A stretch of DNA of 64,000 nt, taken from positions 4,215,679-4,279,678 of the forward strand of contig NC_081338.1 of assembly GCF_022539665.2 (NCBI RefSeq). The letters run 5' to 3'. The notes under the pieces were generated by a model, which was not told the origin of the DNA, did not search any database, and saw only the letters and a list, made by a program, of their open reading frames with translations. How positions within the stretch are numbered: position 1 is the first letter of the stretch; each line of letters starts with the position of its first letter. Positions 48,241-59,400 of the stretch are shown here, in pieces. The position numbers and the translations under genes were made by a program. The stretch comes from Daphnia carinata (taxonomy: Eukaryota > Arthropoda > Branchiopoda > Diplostraca > Daphniidae).

Positions 48241-48952
48241 CGGCAACACAAAACCACGGACTCTTATGCCTCAACGTGAGTGCCAAATTTCTCCCGCGTA
48301 CAGCTGTATCACCAAACCCAGCCCTCTGGAAAGTCAAAACTAGAAAAGCGAAAAAGAGGGCAGCACATTACGGCTGTCCGGCAGATATTTTTCCTGTAAA
48401 ATTTTACGTTGCCAATTGGAAACTGATAGTAGGCTACTATGATATTTCTAGTAGTTAAAAATTATTTTTTTATTGAAATTTGCCATCCAGTGGAGTACAT
48501 CTATCTAGTAATGATTTCGTTTATGTTAAGCATTCTGCAACACCACCAAATTATTAATCTCAACAGGCTACTTATGAAAAAAACCTCTTAAATTTTAATC
48601 TATTTCAAGCTTTCAATTCTAAACAATAGCATCATCGAAAGCATCTAAAAAATAAGCCAGATTTTTAATGCTTTATTCGCTGTAACCATTTAATTTAGGA
48701 AACCTAGTATGTCATTCGCTCCATTTTCCACAGTTTAGTACCCTCGTTTTTCTCTAGATTTTGAGCTTGGAATTGGCAACATTGTGGCACTACTGCAGCA
48801 TATTAACTTCTGCAAGAAGCGACTCGTGGCTCTTTTCCCAGTTATTCCAAATTCTTAATCAAATTATATTAATCAAGCTCAACGATCTTCCATCTTAAAG
48901 AGTAATTCGTTTTTTTGTGGGTAAAATCGTTCGTGGGTGAAACATCAACAAG
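48241..48952. promoter_or_regulatory. Divergent promoter region between RhoGDI and eRF3
   Basis: About 0.7 kb of AT-rich sequence with a CTCF-like word (GCCATCCAGTGGAG near 48481-48494) and a TGGCAAC word near 48774. No TATA box is evident on either strand, fitting housekeeping promoters. It includes the eRF3 5' UTR just before 48953. Confidence 0.4.
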
Positions 48953-51580
48953 ATGGAAAACGAGTCGTTGCAGTTGAGCGGTGCACTCGGTGCTCTAAAT
49001 GTGAATGCACCCACGTTCGTACCCAATATCAATGCTGCAGCCTTCGTGCCGTCGTTCCGAATGCCGGAACCGACCGTCTGTGAAGCACAGACATTGAATC
49101 AAAAACCAACCATGGATACTACAGGTTATAATAATTACAAGCATTACAGCTAATTTAATGTACTTTTATCTAAAAGGGTGACAAGCCTGTATGCAGCCTT
49201 TTGTTATGTCAAGAAGTCTATAATGGATTATTGTTTATAATTTTAGCCTGTGACGTTGCTGATGTAGATTACTTTTGGTTTGGTTTTATTTTAATGATTA
49301 TGATTGAATCCTCATTCAGAATCCAGCCCCACCACCGATGCTCCTTTATCAAACTCCGACACCAGTCCCAGCAATCCTCCAGTTGACAGCTGGGAAGAAG
49401 AAGCAGATAAAGAACATGCAGAAGGTATGTCAATAGCCATTACTTGCGTTGGTTCTAGCTTGGATAAAATAACACAAAAACCCATTTTTTAACTTGGTGA
49501 AAGGTTAACTTTTAATGTATTATACATAGATTTGAAAGTTAACAAAGTTTTGGGACATGATATAAATGGAGATGGTGGTGAAGGGACTGTGCATGACAAT
49601 GATGAGGAAAAAGATATTGAAGGTAAAATTTTGTGGTACTGAATGTAAAATAAATATTAGAGAAGCCATGTGATGATTGTATCATATTATAGCAGATCCT
49701 GAAGGTAGAAAGTGATGGTGAAGGAACTGCCGATGTCGAAGCTGCTCCTAAAATAAAGAAAAAGGTCGTGAAAGGACCAGCTGAAAATAAGAGCAAGAAG
49801 GAACACATCAATGTGGTTTTTATTGGTCACGTTGGTATGTAAAAGTTATTTATATCAGAAACATGGTGTTATTGATTGTAAATGTGTTCCAGATGCTGGT
49901 AAATCGACGATTGGTGGCCAGATTATGTATCTTACTGGCATGGTTGACAAACGAACACTCGAAAAATACGAGAAAGAAGCACGAGAGAAAAATCGTGAAT
50001 CTTGGTATCTCTCTTGGGCGTTGGATACCAATCTTGAAGGTAAAATTTAGGCAAATCAAGTGTCATCGCTTTTAAACTAATGATTCCTTTTTTTTTTTCT
50101 AGAAAGAGAAAAAGGTAAAACCGTTGAGGTGGGCCACGCCTCTTTTGAAACAGAAAAGAAACACTTCACTATTTTAGACGCACCTGGCCACAAGAGCTTT
50201 GTACCCAACATGATTAGCGGTGCATCCCAAGCCGACCTGGCCGTTTTGGTAATGCACTGGTCCCACCCATTTTAACCGGCATCATGCAACCCATTTGTCC
50301 TTGCAGGTCATTTCTGCTCGCAAAGGAGAATTCGAAACGGGTTTCGAAAAAGGTGGTCAAACGAGAGAACACGCTATGTTGGCTAAAACCGCTGGTGTTA
50401 AACACCTCATCGTTCTTATAAACAAAATGGACGATCCAACTGTAAATTGGGACGAGGAGAGGTAAGGAAATTTTTCTGCGATTACCGCCATAGTAGAAAA
50501 ATTATGTCCTATCTACTTTATTTTGCAGATACAATGAATGCAAAGAGAAATTACTTCCCTATTTGAAAAAACTGGGTTTCAATCCACAAAAAGACTTGAG
50601 CTTCATGCCGTGCTCTGGTCTTACCGGAGCTGGTCTCAAAGATTCAGTTGACCCGAAATCATGCCCTTGGTATAGGTGAGCGAAGTGGTGTATACCTTCT
50701 CCAATTCTAAGGAAACAAGATACTAACATAATCTATTTCTTTAGCGGCCAACCGTTCATTCCATTGCTCGATGATATGCCTCCTTTAGTGAGATTTGTTG
50801 ACCGTCCCTTTATTATGCCCATCGTTGACAAGTACAAGGATATGGGTACCGTTGTCTTGGGCAAAGTGGAAGCTGGAGAGGCAAAGAAAGGCCAAACATT
50901 GTTAGTGCTTCCTAATAAGGTACCATTTTTGCCTCAATAACTTTTTTTTATTTATGATTTATAACAACGATACGTTTGTGAAGACTCCGGTGGTTGTGGA
51001 CCAACTATGGTCCGATGAAGACGAAGTTACTGTTGTAGGTCCAGGGGAAAACGTCAAAATCAAACTTAAGGGAGTTGAAGAAGAAGACATTTCTTCCGGG
51101 TTCGTACTCTGTGATCCAAATAACAGTTGCAAAACAGGGCGTATATTTGACGCCCAGGTATGCTGACCTATTTATAATATCAAATCCGGCGTTTGCTCTA
51201 AGTTTTCCGGTAATTTTAGGTCGTCATTTTGGAGCACAAGAGCATCATTTGTGCAGGTTACTCTGCTGTTTGTCACATTCATACGGTAGCTGAAGAAGTT
51301 TCTGTGAAAGCCCTTATTTGTCTGGTTGACAAAAAAACCAATGAGAAATCGAAAATACGGCCGCGCTTCGTCAAACAAGATCAAATTGCTATCATGCGCC
51401 TGGAGGCGGCAGGTGTTATTTGTATGGAACCATTCAAGGATTTCCCGCAGATGGGCCGATTTACCCTCAGAGACGAAGGTATGTCCATCATTTGGCAATC
51501 ACAATTTTTTGTATTAAATGTGCAATGTTTTCATAGGAAGAACGATTGCGATTGGTAAAGTGCTCAAAGTCATAGAATAA
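48953..51580 (+). CDS. eRF3: Translation termination factor eRF3 (GSPT1 type)
   Basis: GTPase partner of eRF1 that drives stop-codon recognition and peptide release. Twelve exons: 48953-49124, 49320-49424, 49530-49622, 49709-49834, 49893-50039, 50103-50248, 50307-50461, 50529-50675, 50745-50919, 50984-51157, 51220-51478, 51537-51580; 580 residues. The N-terminus has overlapping PAM2 motifs ([21 protein letters not shown]) for poly(A)-binding protein, then an acidic linker. GTPase motifs: GHVDAGKST from about residue 163, DAPGH, NKMD and CSGLTG. The C-terminal beta barrels end [18 protein letters not shown]. Phases agree at all junctions; introns are 52-195 bp. The exon 4 acceptor is unusual: several AGs precede it and only the last (GGTAG|AAAG) keeps the frame. 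Confidence 0.95.
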
Positions 51581-51599
51581 GGTCACCACGCTAAAATCG

Positions 51600-51605
51600 A
51601 ATAAA
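51600..51605 (+). terminator. Poly(A) signal for eRF3
   Basis: AATAAA 20 nt after the stop. T-rich sequence follows for about 0.9 kb, so a longer 3' UTR is also possible. Confidence 0.5.
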
Positions 51606-54436
51606 TTCATAATATGTCTACGCCAGCTGACAGAAGAAACAGAAATTCCGCCTACTAAGGAAAATCGTATGGCTGCGTCGTGTCCAAGTTTTATCGATAC
51701 CTCCCTCATTATTTTTTTTTTTTTCTATTGTCTTTTGAGGATTATTCATTTTTACCTTCTATTATACGAAAGTTCTATGTCTGACGCGAGCATTTCCTTG
51801 GAGACCATACCGATCGTGATCTTACACCCACATGGATTCAAATCGCGCGTGTTTAGTTCATTTCTTTTTCTTTGGTTTTGTTCAACTATGTTCTTGCCCC
51901 CTTTCGCTAATTCTCTTTCAAGAAATTCATAAGCTATTTTCTTCTCTTTTATTTTTACTAATTCTGCGTTTCACGTTTTGCGTGACAACAGAAGACCATT
52001 CAATTGTTTCAAATGGAGATCGCCTGAAATTTCATGGCATGACTCCATTCAAGCAGTTTCGCCAGGTCGGTCTGTTTGACAGGTGTCTGTATTTTTCTCT
52101 CCCTTTTTTTGGTTTATTGATTGAGAATGATCCGGTATGTACATTGTAAATCTGTTGACAACTCCCCATTGCATTGTACTAAGTTTAAGAGCAGGATTTT
52201 TTTCTGTCATCGTTTACGGTCCGATAGCAGTTATGTTGGATTGCTCGAGGTAGAAACCACACGGGAAGGAACCTATTTTTTTCATTTTTTTTTTTAATGC
52301 CGAAATTTAAAATTCGCTAAGTGCCTCTTGTGCTTGTATGGCCTTTTTTTATTATTATTATTCTCTATTTCTCCTTCTCTCACTTTTTGACGCGGTCCAT
52401 TTCATCCGCGTACTATTGAGACATAGATTTGCACCCTCTTTTTGCTTCCCATCTTCAACCGGAAATCTTTTCATGTTATGCGTGTGTAAGACTATCGACC
52501 GAAACATGTCTGGTGTCGACATATAAAGGGACTTGTATCAACCAAATCAGTTGTTGCAAATTCATTTTTATTGCATTTAATTTAAGAGTGAAAGAGTTAC
52601 ATTGATTACCAAAATTATTTCGGCTTAATGGCCGCTTTCATTTGGTACGGGGAAGTTGCAGCTGATCCTGTTCATGGCATACAAATACATATCCTGGAAT
52701 TGATTACACTATCGATATCCCTTTTTTTTAATGGCCGCCATACCGTCCATGCACTCTTTTGAAGTCTGCAGCAGGGTGAGTAATCACAAGAGTGCTCTAC
52801 ACAATTGGCTTTCATCCAAAACCACAGGAAAGAAGGAGGCGTTCTTTCGTCGTCCAGTTCCCATGGATCCCAATCAACTAAGATTCTCTTGGCTTCATGT
52901 GAAATTGAGTGAGTGAAAACGTATTACTCGCATGAGGTGCTTGACCGTTACACATATGCTATAGTTACCGAAAAAAAAGATGACATCATGCCCCCATGAC
53001 GTTGTAGCAACATGGAGAAAACTATCACCGACCATTACGAGTCATCGTTGGGAGATTTTCAGTCAACATGTTTGCTTTCTAATGTAGCCAAAATTTCTCC
53101 CCCGATCTACTGACGGGAGTGGTTCTGCAGTCAAACGAAATGGATGGGTTGCTACATTTTGCGGGCGATTTTCACCGATTAGTCACTACGGACAAACAAT
53201 GCCAAAAAAGAAGAGAGCCATGTGCCAAGTTCGAAGCAGATGGAAAGCGCCTGTTTAGCACTACCGCTGTGTAGAGGACGAACAGCAACCCTCGATTCAC
53301 CCCTTCAGTTTCTTCTCGATCCACGTGAGTAAATTAAATTTCATACATGGTGAAAACTGTGCTGAACGTGATGCCATTATTGTCAAAGTTATTTATTTCA
53401 TTTAAACCTCGTCGATTACGTAAGTATCACACATCAAAATTGATTATTCAGCATGCTTTGCTATGGGCAATAGGGTAGATGTCATTCTGGTTCTTTGCCC
53501 CTTTCACTTTCTTCAATTCTCTACCAAATGACTGACGACTTTGGGAAATACCCACTTGCATCTGAAAGCTTAACTCAGACGTGAATAGTAAAAAGAGTAT
53601 ATACTTGTAACCACAAGATTGAAAAGGGACTTGAGAACAACCTTGGCCTTAAAAGAGAAAATGGAAAACCCCAGTTGTAGAGAATCAAACGACATAAGAA
53701 AAGCTAACCAACGGTCCGTACAAAAACTTATACTGTGTTTTGCTCGACCAACTAGAAGCCAACGTCATGAACAAGAGACAAAGGTGTAGAATTTTAATTT
53801 CTTTCTCGGGTTTTCCTAGCTACGTCATCTTTTCACTTTCCCTCGCGTTCTTTTCCGTTTTAATAAGTTGAATGACCTGTCCATATTAATAGCTTTAAAA
53901 TGAGTTAGCAATATTATTTTACATTTAAACTCACTTATTTTTATTGTAAAAGAATTGGGTTTTCATATGAACTCTCCCATTGTTAATTCCTTTTCTGCAA
54001 TAAACTTTCTTCTTTTCGAGTATCTCGAATTGAAGTACAGATAAGGTTAAACCGTTTACCCCATTGGTAATTTCATACATTTTTATTCGTGAAAATCTCG
54101 TTTGCACATTTTATGGTACGATGGGGTTTCAGTAAATCCACATTGTTGTGTAGGTTGTGCTCTACATTCTCTCGTCCTGGCCCAAATCCAGTTTCAATGT
54201 TTTATGTTTTTACAGTTCATTGTTTACGTCACGACGAACCATCGGATTAATCAACGTTATTGCATTGCATTTTCAGACTGTAGCAATCTGCGTAAAGAAG
54301 AAATGAAAGTTTTAACAAGTAATTGATCCTGAGCGTGGGATGCCTTATTAATCTATATGTGTTTGACGTATCTTGTCAGTGTCACCCACAACGATTGATA
54401 TAGCTCTGTTTTCTTTTGTTTGTTTTTTTCCTTTAG
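51606..54436. other. Intergenic region with splice-like segments but no recognised gene
   Basis: The first part (to about 52.6 kb) is T-rich and may be eRF3 3' UTR. A minus-strand segment 52693-52625 follows CAG, reads 22 codons (MYLYAMNRISC) to TAA and is followed by a minus AATAAA near 52570, so it could be a terminal exon. On the plus strand AGG|GTGAGT lies near 52775. None of these can be extended into a recognised protein. Confidence 0.35.
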
Positions 54437-54440
54437 GTAG

Positions 54441-55079
54441 CACTATAGCTCGAGAAAGAGAAAAGGTCTGCCGGATGTATCTTACTTTCTCCCGGATGCC
54501 AGACCGTGCCGAATACCAGCCATCCGAATCCATTTGTTTCTACATGAAACAAAGAAGAAAAAAGGTATTTCTTTTCTTCCTCTTCCATCTTGATGATTAG
54601 AGTTCTAAATTACAGGTACAACGATGATAATATGGGAAAGCTACTCGAATGATCTACGCGATTGCATAGCAAGATATGATCGTAGTGTCTATTTCGTAAG
54701 TTGAGAAGAACAACTCACCCCTAAAACTATCAAGTAACATAATTGGATTTTTCAATAAAACTTGATGTAGGATATCTTTAACTGAAGATGTTTCTACCTG
54801 AAAGTTCACATTACTTTCTCTTGCCTTCAAGGCGGGTTAATTCCACATGGCAAACGGTTTCTTGGAATGAAAAGGATCCTGGAAGATGGAAATTCCGAGC
54901 AAGGGAGAAGGTAATTTAAATTTTTATCTCTTTGGAAAAACCCAAGCCGGGTGAATATTTTGAAACGATAACACCCTCGTTGGTTGGTAGCAAAGACTTT
55001 CGCTTCACCTAAATTCTTTTTGTTATTGAAAATTCAGGTGTCCAGCCCTCCTCCCCCCTCAGAACCCAGGACTTGCTAA
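54441..55079 (+). CDS. Possible spliced unrecognised gene, 3' part
   Basis: Four stop-free segments with GT-AG borders join in phase: 54441-54564, 54616-54695, 54788-54910, 55038-55079, ending at TAA; 122 codons plus stop. Residues include RKRKGLPDVSYFLPDA, MIIWESYSNDLRDCIARYD, STWQTVSWNEKDPGRWKF and SSPPPPSEPRTC. The first segment follows a strong T-rich acceptor region. An alternative frame of that segment (REREKVCRMYLTF...) is also open but hits a stop early in the next segment. There is no start codon exon and no recognised domain. It may equally be UTR exons, a decayed gene, or chance. Confidence 0.25.
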
Positions 55080-55230
55080 AGGCACAAAAAAGAAAGTGAA
55101 GCACATAACGAAGAGACTCGTAGGCCAACAACTGAGGTCATGTTTTCGATCACGTGACGATCTCCGGCTAATGCTACGTACAAACCAGTACTACTTGCAA
55201 TACCATCACCAACTCACAGTCTAGCTAAGG

Positions 55231-55268
55231 TATAAAAGACTTTAGTCAAACCTATCCAAGTATCAGTC
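55231..55268 (+). promoter_or_regulatory. Core promoter: TATA box plus initiator
   Basis: TATAAAAG at 55231-55238 is followed by an arthropod-type initiator TCAGTC at 55263-55268, with the likely +1 A at 55265, 34 nt from the TATA start. It lies upstream of a donor-bounded leader and the serine protease homologue, to which I assign it. Confidence 0.6.
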
Positions 55269-55389
55269 TCTCGCTGTATCTTCCTTAGTGTTGTCATAGT
55301 TTGAATTCGCTCTCCACATTCTACTAGTTACCGACAGAAGGAATATTGTCCGCTGTCAACTGGCACGAGTTCCACCATCGTCAAACCAA
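55265..55389 (+). other. Proposed 5' UTR exon of the serine protease homologue
   Basis: This runs from the inferred start to the donor AACCAA|GTAAGC. It would splice to TTAG|GTTTAATCC at 56435, 42 nt before the ATG, removing about 1.05 kb. Assigned by consensus and position. Confidence 0.45.
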
Positions 55390-56434
55390 GTAAGCCGTTC
55401 ATACATTTTCAATTCTCATGCTAATTGTGAATGTCAATCAAGACATATTCTTTGATTAACGTAACCTAATATGGAAATCGAGTGCTCTGTAGGTCAGAAC
55501 ACGCAACCAAGACTTCGTGTAAAATATTAAAAGGAAACGTCGTCAATTTTAGAAGTCTGTGCTGAGAACGCGCTTTGAAGTTTCGAATTGAATCACTTTC
55601 ATTTTACAACTTCCCGTGTGCGTGTCGCGAAGTACATCTTCAGAACGATCCTCTGCATTATTAAATAGAGAGAGGGGGGAAAGCTTGACCTACATTCGCC
55701 CTGAATTCTCCTTCAGTTTCTCTTTTCTTTGACTCATCCGCTATCGGAGATATCTTTCTAAAACATTACCTTGTCTTCTTACCCTCAATTCAGCCGTGAA
55801 TAACGCCCAAAACAATTCGATTATTGTCTAAACATGGAGAACTGCAAAAATGTTTTGCAATCATTACGGGCCATGCGATGGAAAGATATAATATTAAATT
55901 TCTCCAACAGCAACACCGAAGGAGAGAGTGGGTCAATTTAAGTGAAAGCGAGAGGCGTTGACCCCCCTCACTTCCCTACGTCTTACCATAAATTACTCGG
56001 TTCAATGGATTTGGTCATCCAGGTCACAAGTTCCATGGGTGTGGGGGGGGGGGGAGAGAGAGATCATACCCTCCCTTCCTAATGAGTCAACACGTAGAAC
56101 TTCCTCACTGGCAGCTTAGAAGACTGGAGAAAGGCGAGAAGAGGTCATTCTCGAATGTGAAAGTGGCTGGGAGTCAAAGAAAGCGTTTTCCCCTTCCAGG
56201 TCTTCATTTTCTCCTGGATCGTTTTAGTCTACCTCCTCAGCATTATCAGCTCTAGCTTTCTCCATCCTAAAAGGGTTCTGGTACCCTTCGTGCCCCGCCT
56301 CTTCCCCGTGACAAACAGGTTTCCTAGACATAGTTACACAGACCGATCCAAGGCCTCAGTCGTCTCTTGTGCTTGTTTGACACAACTCTGCCTTGTTTCT
56401 CACCTTACAATATTCTCTTGTTTTCCTCAATTAG
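55390..56434 (+). other. Proposed leader intron of the serine protease homologue
   Basis: No coding exon was recognised. It contains a G run followed by GA repeats near 56041-56064. If the leader exon model is wrong this is simply upstream intergenic DNA. Confidence 0.4.
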
Positions 56435-56476
56435 GTTTAATCCAGCTGTATAGTTTCGTAAACAGAAACTACAACA

Positions 56477-59400
56477 ATGAGGTTCAACACCCTCTGTTCG
56501 TGCTTATTTCTATTGGCGGCTGTTAAAGCCCATCCTGAAGGTTCCTGGAAATGGGAATCCTCTTCAAGTCAGTCCAATCCCACCACAGTAGCTCCTACTG
56601 CCCAACCGGCTGCTGACGACTCTCTGCATCTTTCAATCGCTGGTAATAATAAAAAATATTATAATTATGAAACAATCTGTTGTATTCACTTGTTAACGTT
56701 TTGTTAGATGCAAATGGTAAACTTCCGGCAAGTGCAGAACTGCACGAAGAGAGTTCCACTGTCGATGATGTCGAAACAGCAGCTGATGCTATTCTTCACT
56801 CGACTAGGACAGGCAAAGTCATCAACACGTACGAAGCTGTTTATGAAGATCCATCTATTCAAAAGGCTCTTCAAGAAGGCAAAGACACTGAAGCCCGTAC
56901 TTACATCAAAGAGAAGCTCTGCAAACTTGGTCTGGCCAAAGAGGTGTGTATTTTTGTAATTTGATTTATCTTTCAAAAGATAACATTGAATGGTTCTCTT
57001 TCTAGTGCGCAAAGTTAGCTGCCAAATCCTACGGTCCTAGTGGACACAATGGCCTCCATGGCGGCATTGGCATCGATCCTAACATTGTTTCATATGTTCA
57101 GCCCGTAGCCATTGTACCAGCCGGTGCTCCCATTGCTGCAGTTCCACTTGGAGTGGGCGCTGGCCAGTTCAAACAACACGGCAAAGGCCAAGTTGGCAAA
57201 GTCAAAGGCTATGGAGCTCCTCCCAGCAGCTATGGAGCTCCTTCACTTCTCCCTCCAAACACGTACGGCGCTCCTGGACTTGGTGGATTCGGTGGACTTG
57301 GTGGTTTGGGAAGCCTAGCTCCTCCTCCTATTCCTGCAGCTCTTCCTCCTGCTCCCGTTCAACACATCCATCATCACCAAACCGTTGGAGTTCCTCCAAT
57401 CATCCCAGGCCCTTACGGCGCTCCTCCACCTCCACCACCAATCTACAAATCACCTCCTTCATACAATCCTGCCCCTCCTGTTTACAATCCTCCTCCTAGA
57501 CCATCCTACAGCAACCCACCTCCTGTTTATAACGCAGCTCCTTCTCGTCCGTACGCTCCTGCCCCAATCCAACCCTACAGCAACGGAGGTAATGCATTCG
57601 CTCCACGTGACCAGTGCGTGTGCGTTCCAGTTGAACAATGCCCGTCCTACGATGTCATCGGCCGCGTCGCTGACTACCAAATTGATCCCCGTTCAAAATT
57701 GAACTCGACCATCGTAGCTGATGAAGCCGACATTGTCATCGTGAAGCAACCGGAAGGGCGCCAACTCGCATCTCCTTCAAAAGACTCGACACGTCGTAAA
57801 CGTCAGAGCTTCCACAACAGGCAGACCATCGTCGGAGACGATACCATCACCGTTGTCTCATCTGATTCTTCCGCTTCGCAATCCCCTTTAAATCCTCCTA
57901 TCAGTGGACCTGCCCCGATTGCCCCGATTGCTGAGACACCCATTTCTGAAGATTTAGAATCAATCAGCGTTGATGCTGCTGATTCCGTTCCTGTTGCTGG
58001 TGGTGGATCCTCTCCTGTTGCTGCTTCTCCACCTGCTGTAGCTGGTGCTCCTGCTTCCGTCGGTGCAGTCGTAAGTTGATTTTATGATAATCATTTAACT
58101 TGATTCATTTGCACAGACAAACTTTGATGCCCGTGTTCTCCACGGGAAATGACGACTGACACAAACTTACACCGACACAAATCCCTTCAGCTCCCCTTTA
58201 CATCTTTTTGATCGGCTTTGAAATTCGAAAGTCGATACTCTTCTTCAAGTTGCCCGTCCGTTTCTCACCTGATTCAGGGAGGTAGTCTGTTGAGCGCTCT
58301 GAAGCGATTCGTGGAGCCGACGTTTGGTCTTTCGTTCGGTTTACCGGGCGGCGCCTTCGGCGGCGGCTATCCGTTGAATCCGCTGGGCAACAATCCGCTA
58401 GTCAATCCGTACGGCGGAGCGATCGGCGGCGACGGTGTCAATTTCGGCGCGTTCAACGTCAATCCGCTCGTGTCGCTCCAGCTGGGCAAAGGCGAGTCGG
58501 GTAAAAAATTTAGACCGTTGGTTAACTTCCACATCACTCCCAGTGCTGAGAAGTTGGCCGAGAAAGGTCTGATTGGTTCTGGTGGGGTCGGTGGTATAGG
58601 ACCGGGTATAGGCGGGTTCGGTGGAGTAGGACCCGGTGTCGGTGGACTCGGCGGTCTAGGTGGTTTTGGTGGACTGCCTTTCCGGCAATTGACCAAAGAC
58701 GAACAACCGTTTGGACATCAAACAGACAACAACCAAAGTCCAGTAGGGTCGGTGAATAGTTATTACAATGACTTTGTGAAACAAGGAGGCTCAGAAGAAC
58801 CATTCAGATTTGCCGACACGACCAATACGGGACTATCGTTCAACAACCAAAGTCCAGTAGTGTCAAACAGTAATGATTACGATGTCAAACAGGGAGGCTC
58901 AGCAGAGCCGTTCAGATTTCCGAGTACATCAGTCAACGCCATCAGACCGCTGAGATCGGCCCGCGATGGGCCTTACGGAGAGGAGGCTGAGTTGAACCTG
59001 GGCGAGGTTGGACAAGGACTACAAAGATCGGGTCAGGCGTCCGAAGCCTCTTTCAAAATCGGCCATCACGGCTACAAGGCTTTTGAGAAGGCTTTCGGCA
59101 AAGGCTATGGCGTCCCATTCCCAGTTGCTACACCTGTCGCCGTACCCCAACCCTACGGAGTACCTTATGCTGTGCCTCAACCCGTCCCCGTTGCCCAACC
59201 TTACGCTGTACCTCAACCTGTTCCAGTACGAGTTCCCGTAGTGCAACACGTCCCAGTCCAAGTGCCTGTTCAAGTTCCCGTACGAGTTGAAGTTCCCGTT
59301 CACGTCCCGGTCCGCGTTGAAGTTCCGGTGCGCGTCGAAGTGCCTGTGCCCGTGGCGGCGCCTTACCCAGTCCCTGTACCTTACGAGCAACCGGTTCAGG

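Noticed and set aside
48231-48458. 75-codon plus-strand frame
   Set aside because: It overlaps the presumed RhoGDI first exon in antisense, has no domain and lacks splice support.
4002-51580. A functional link between the innexin readthrough candidate and the nearby eRF3 gene
   Set aside because: eRF3 acts on all mRNAs, and nothing in the sequence ties the two loci together. Their proximity is treated as coincidence.
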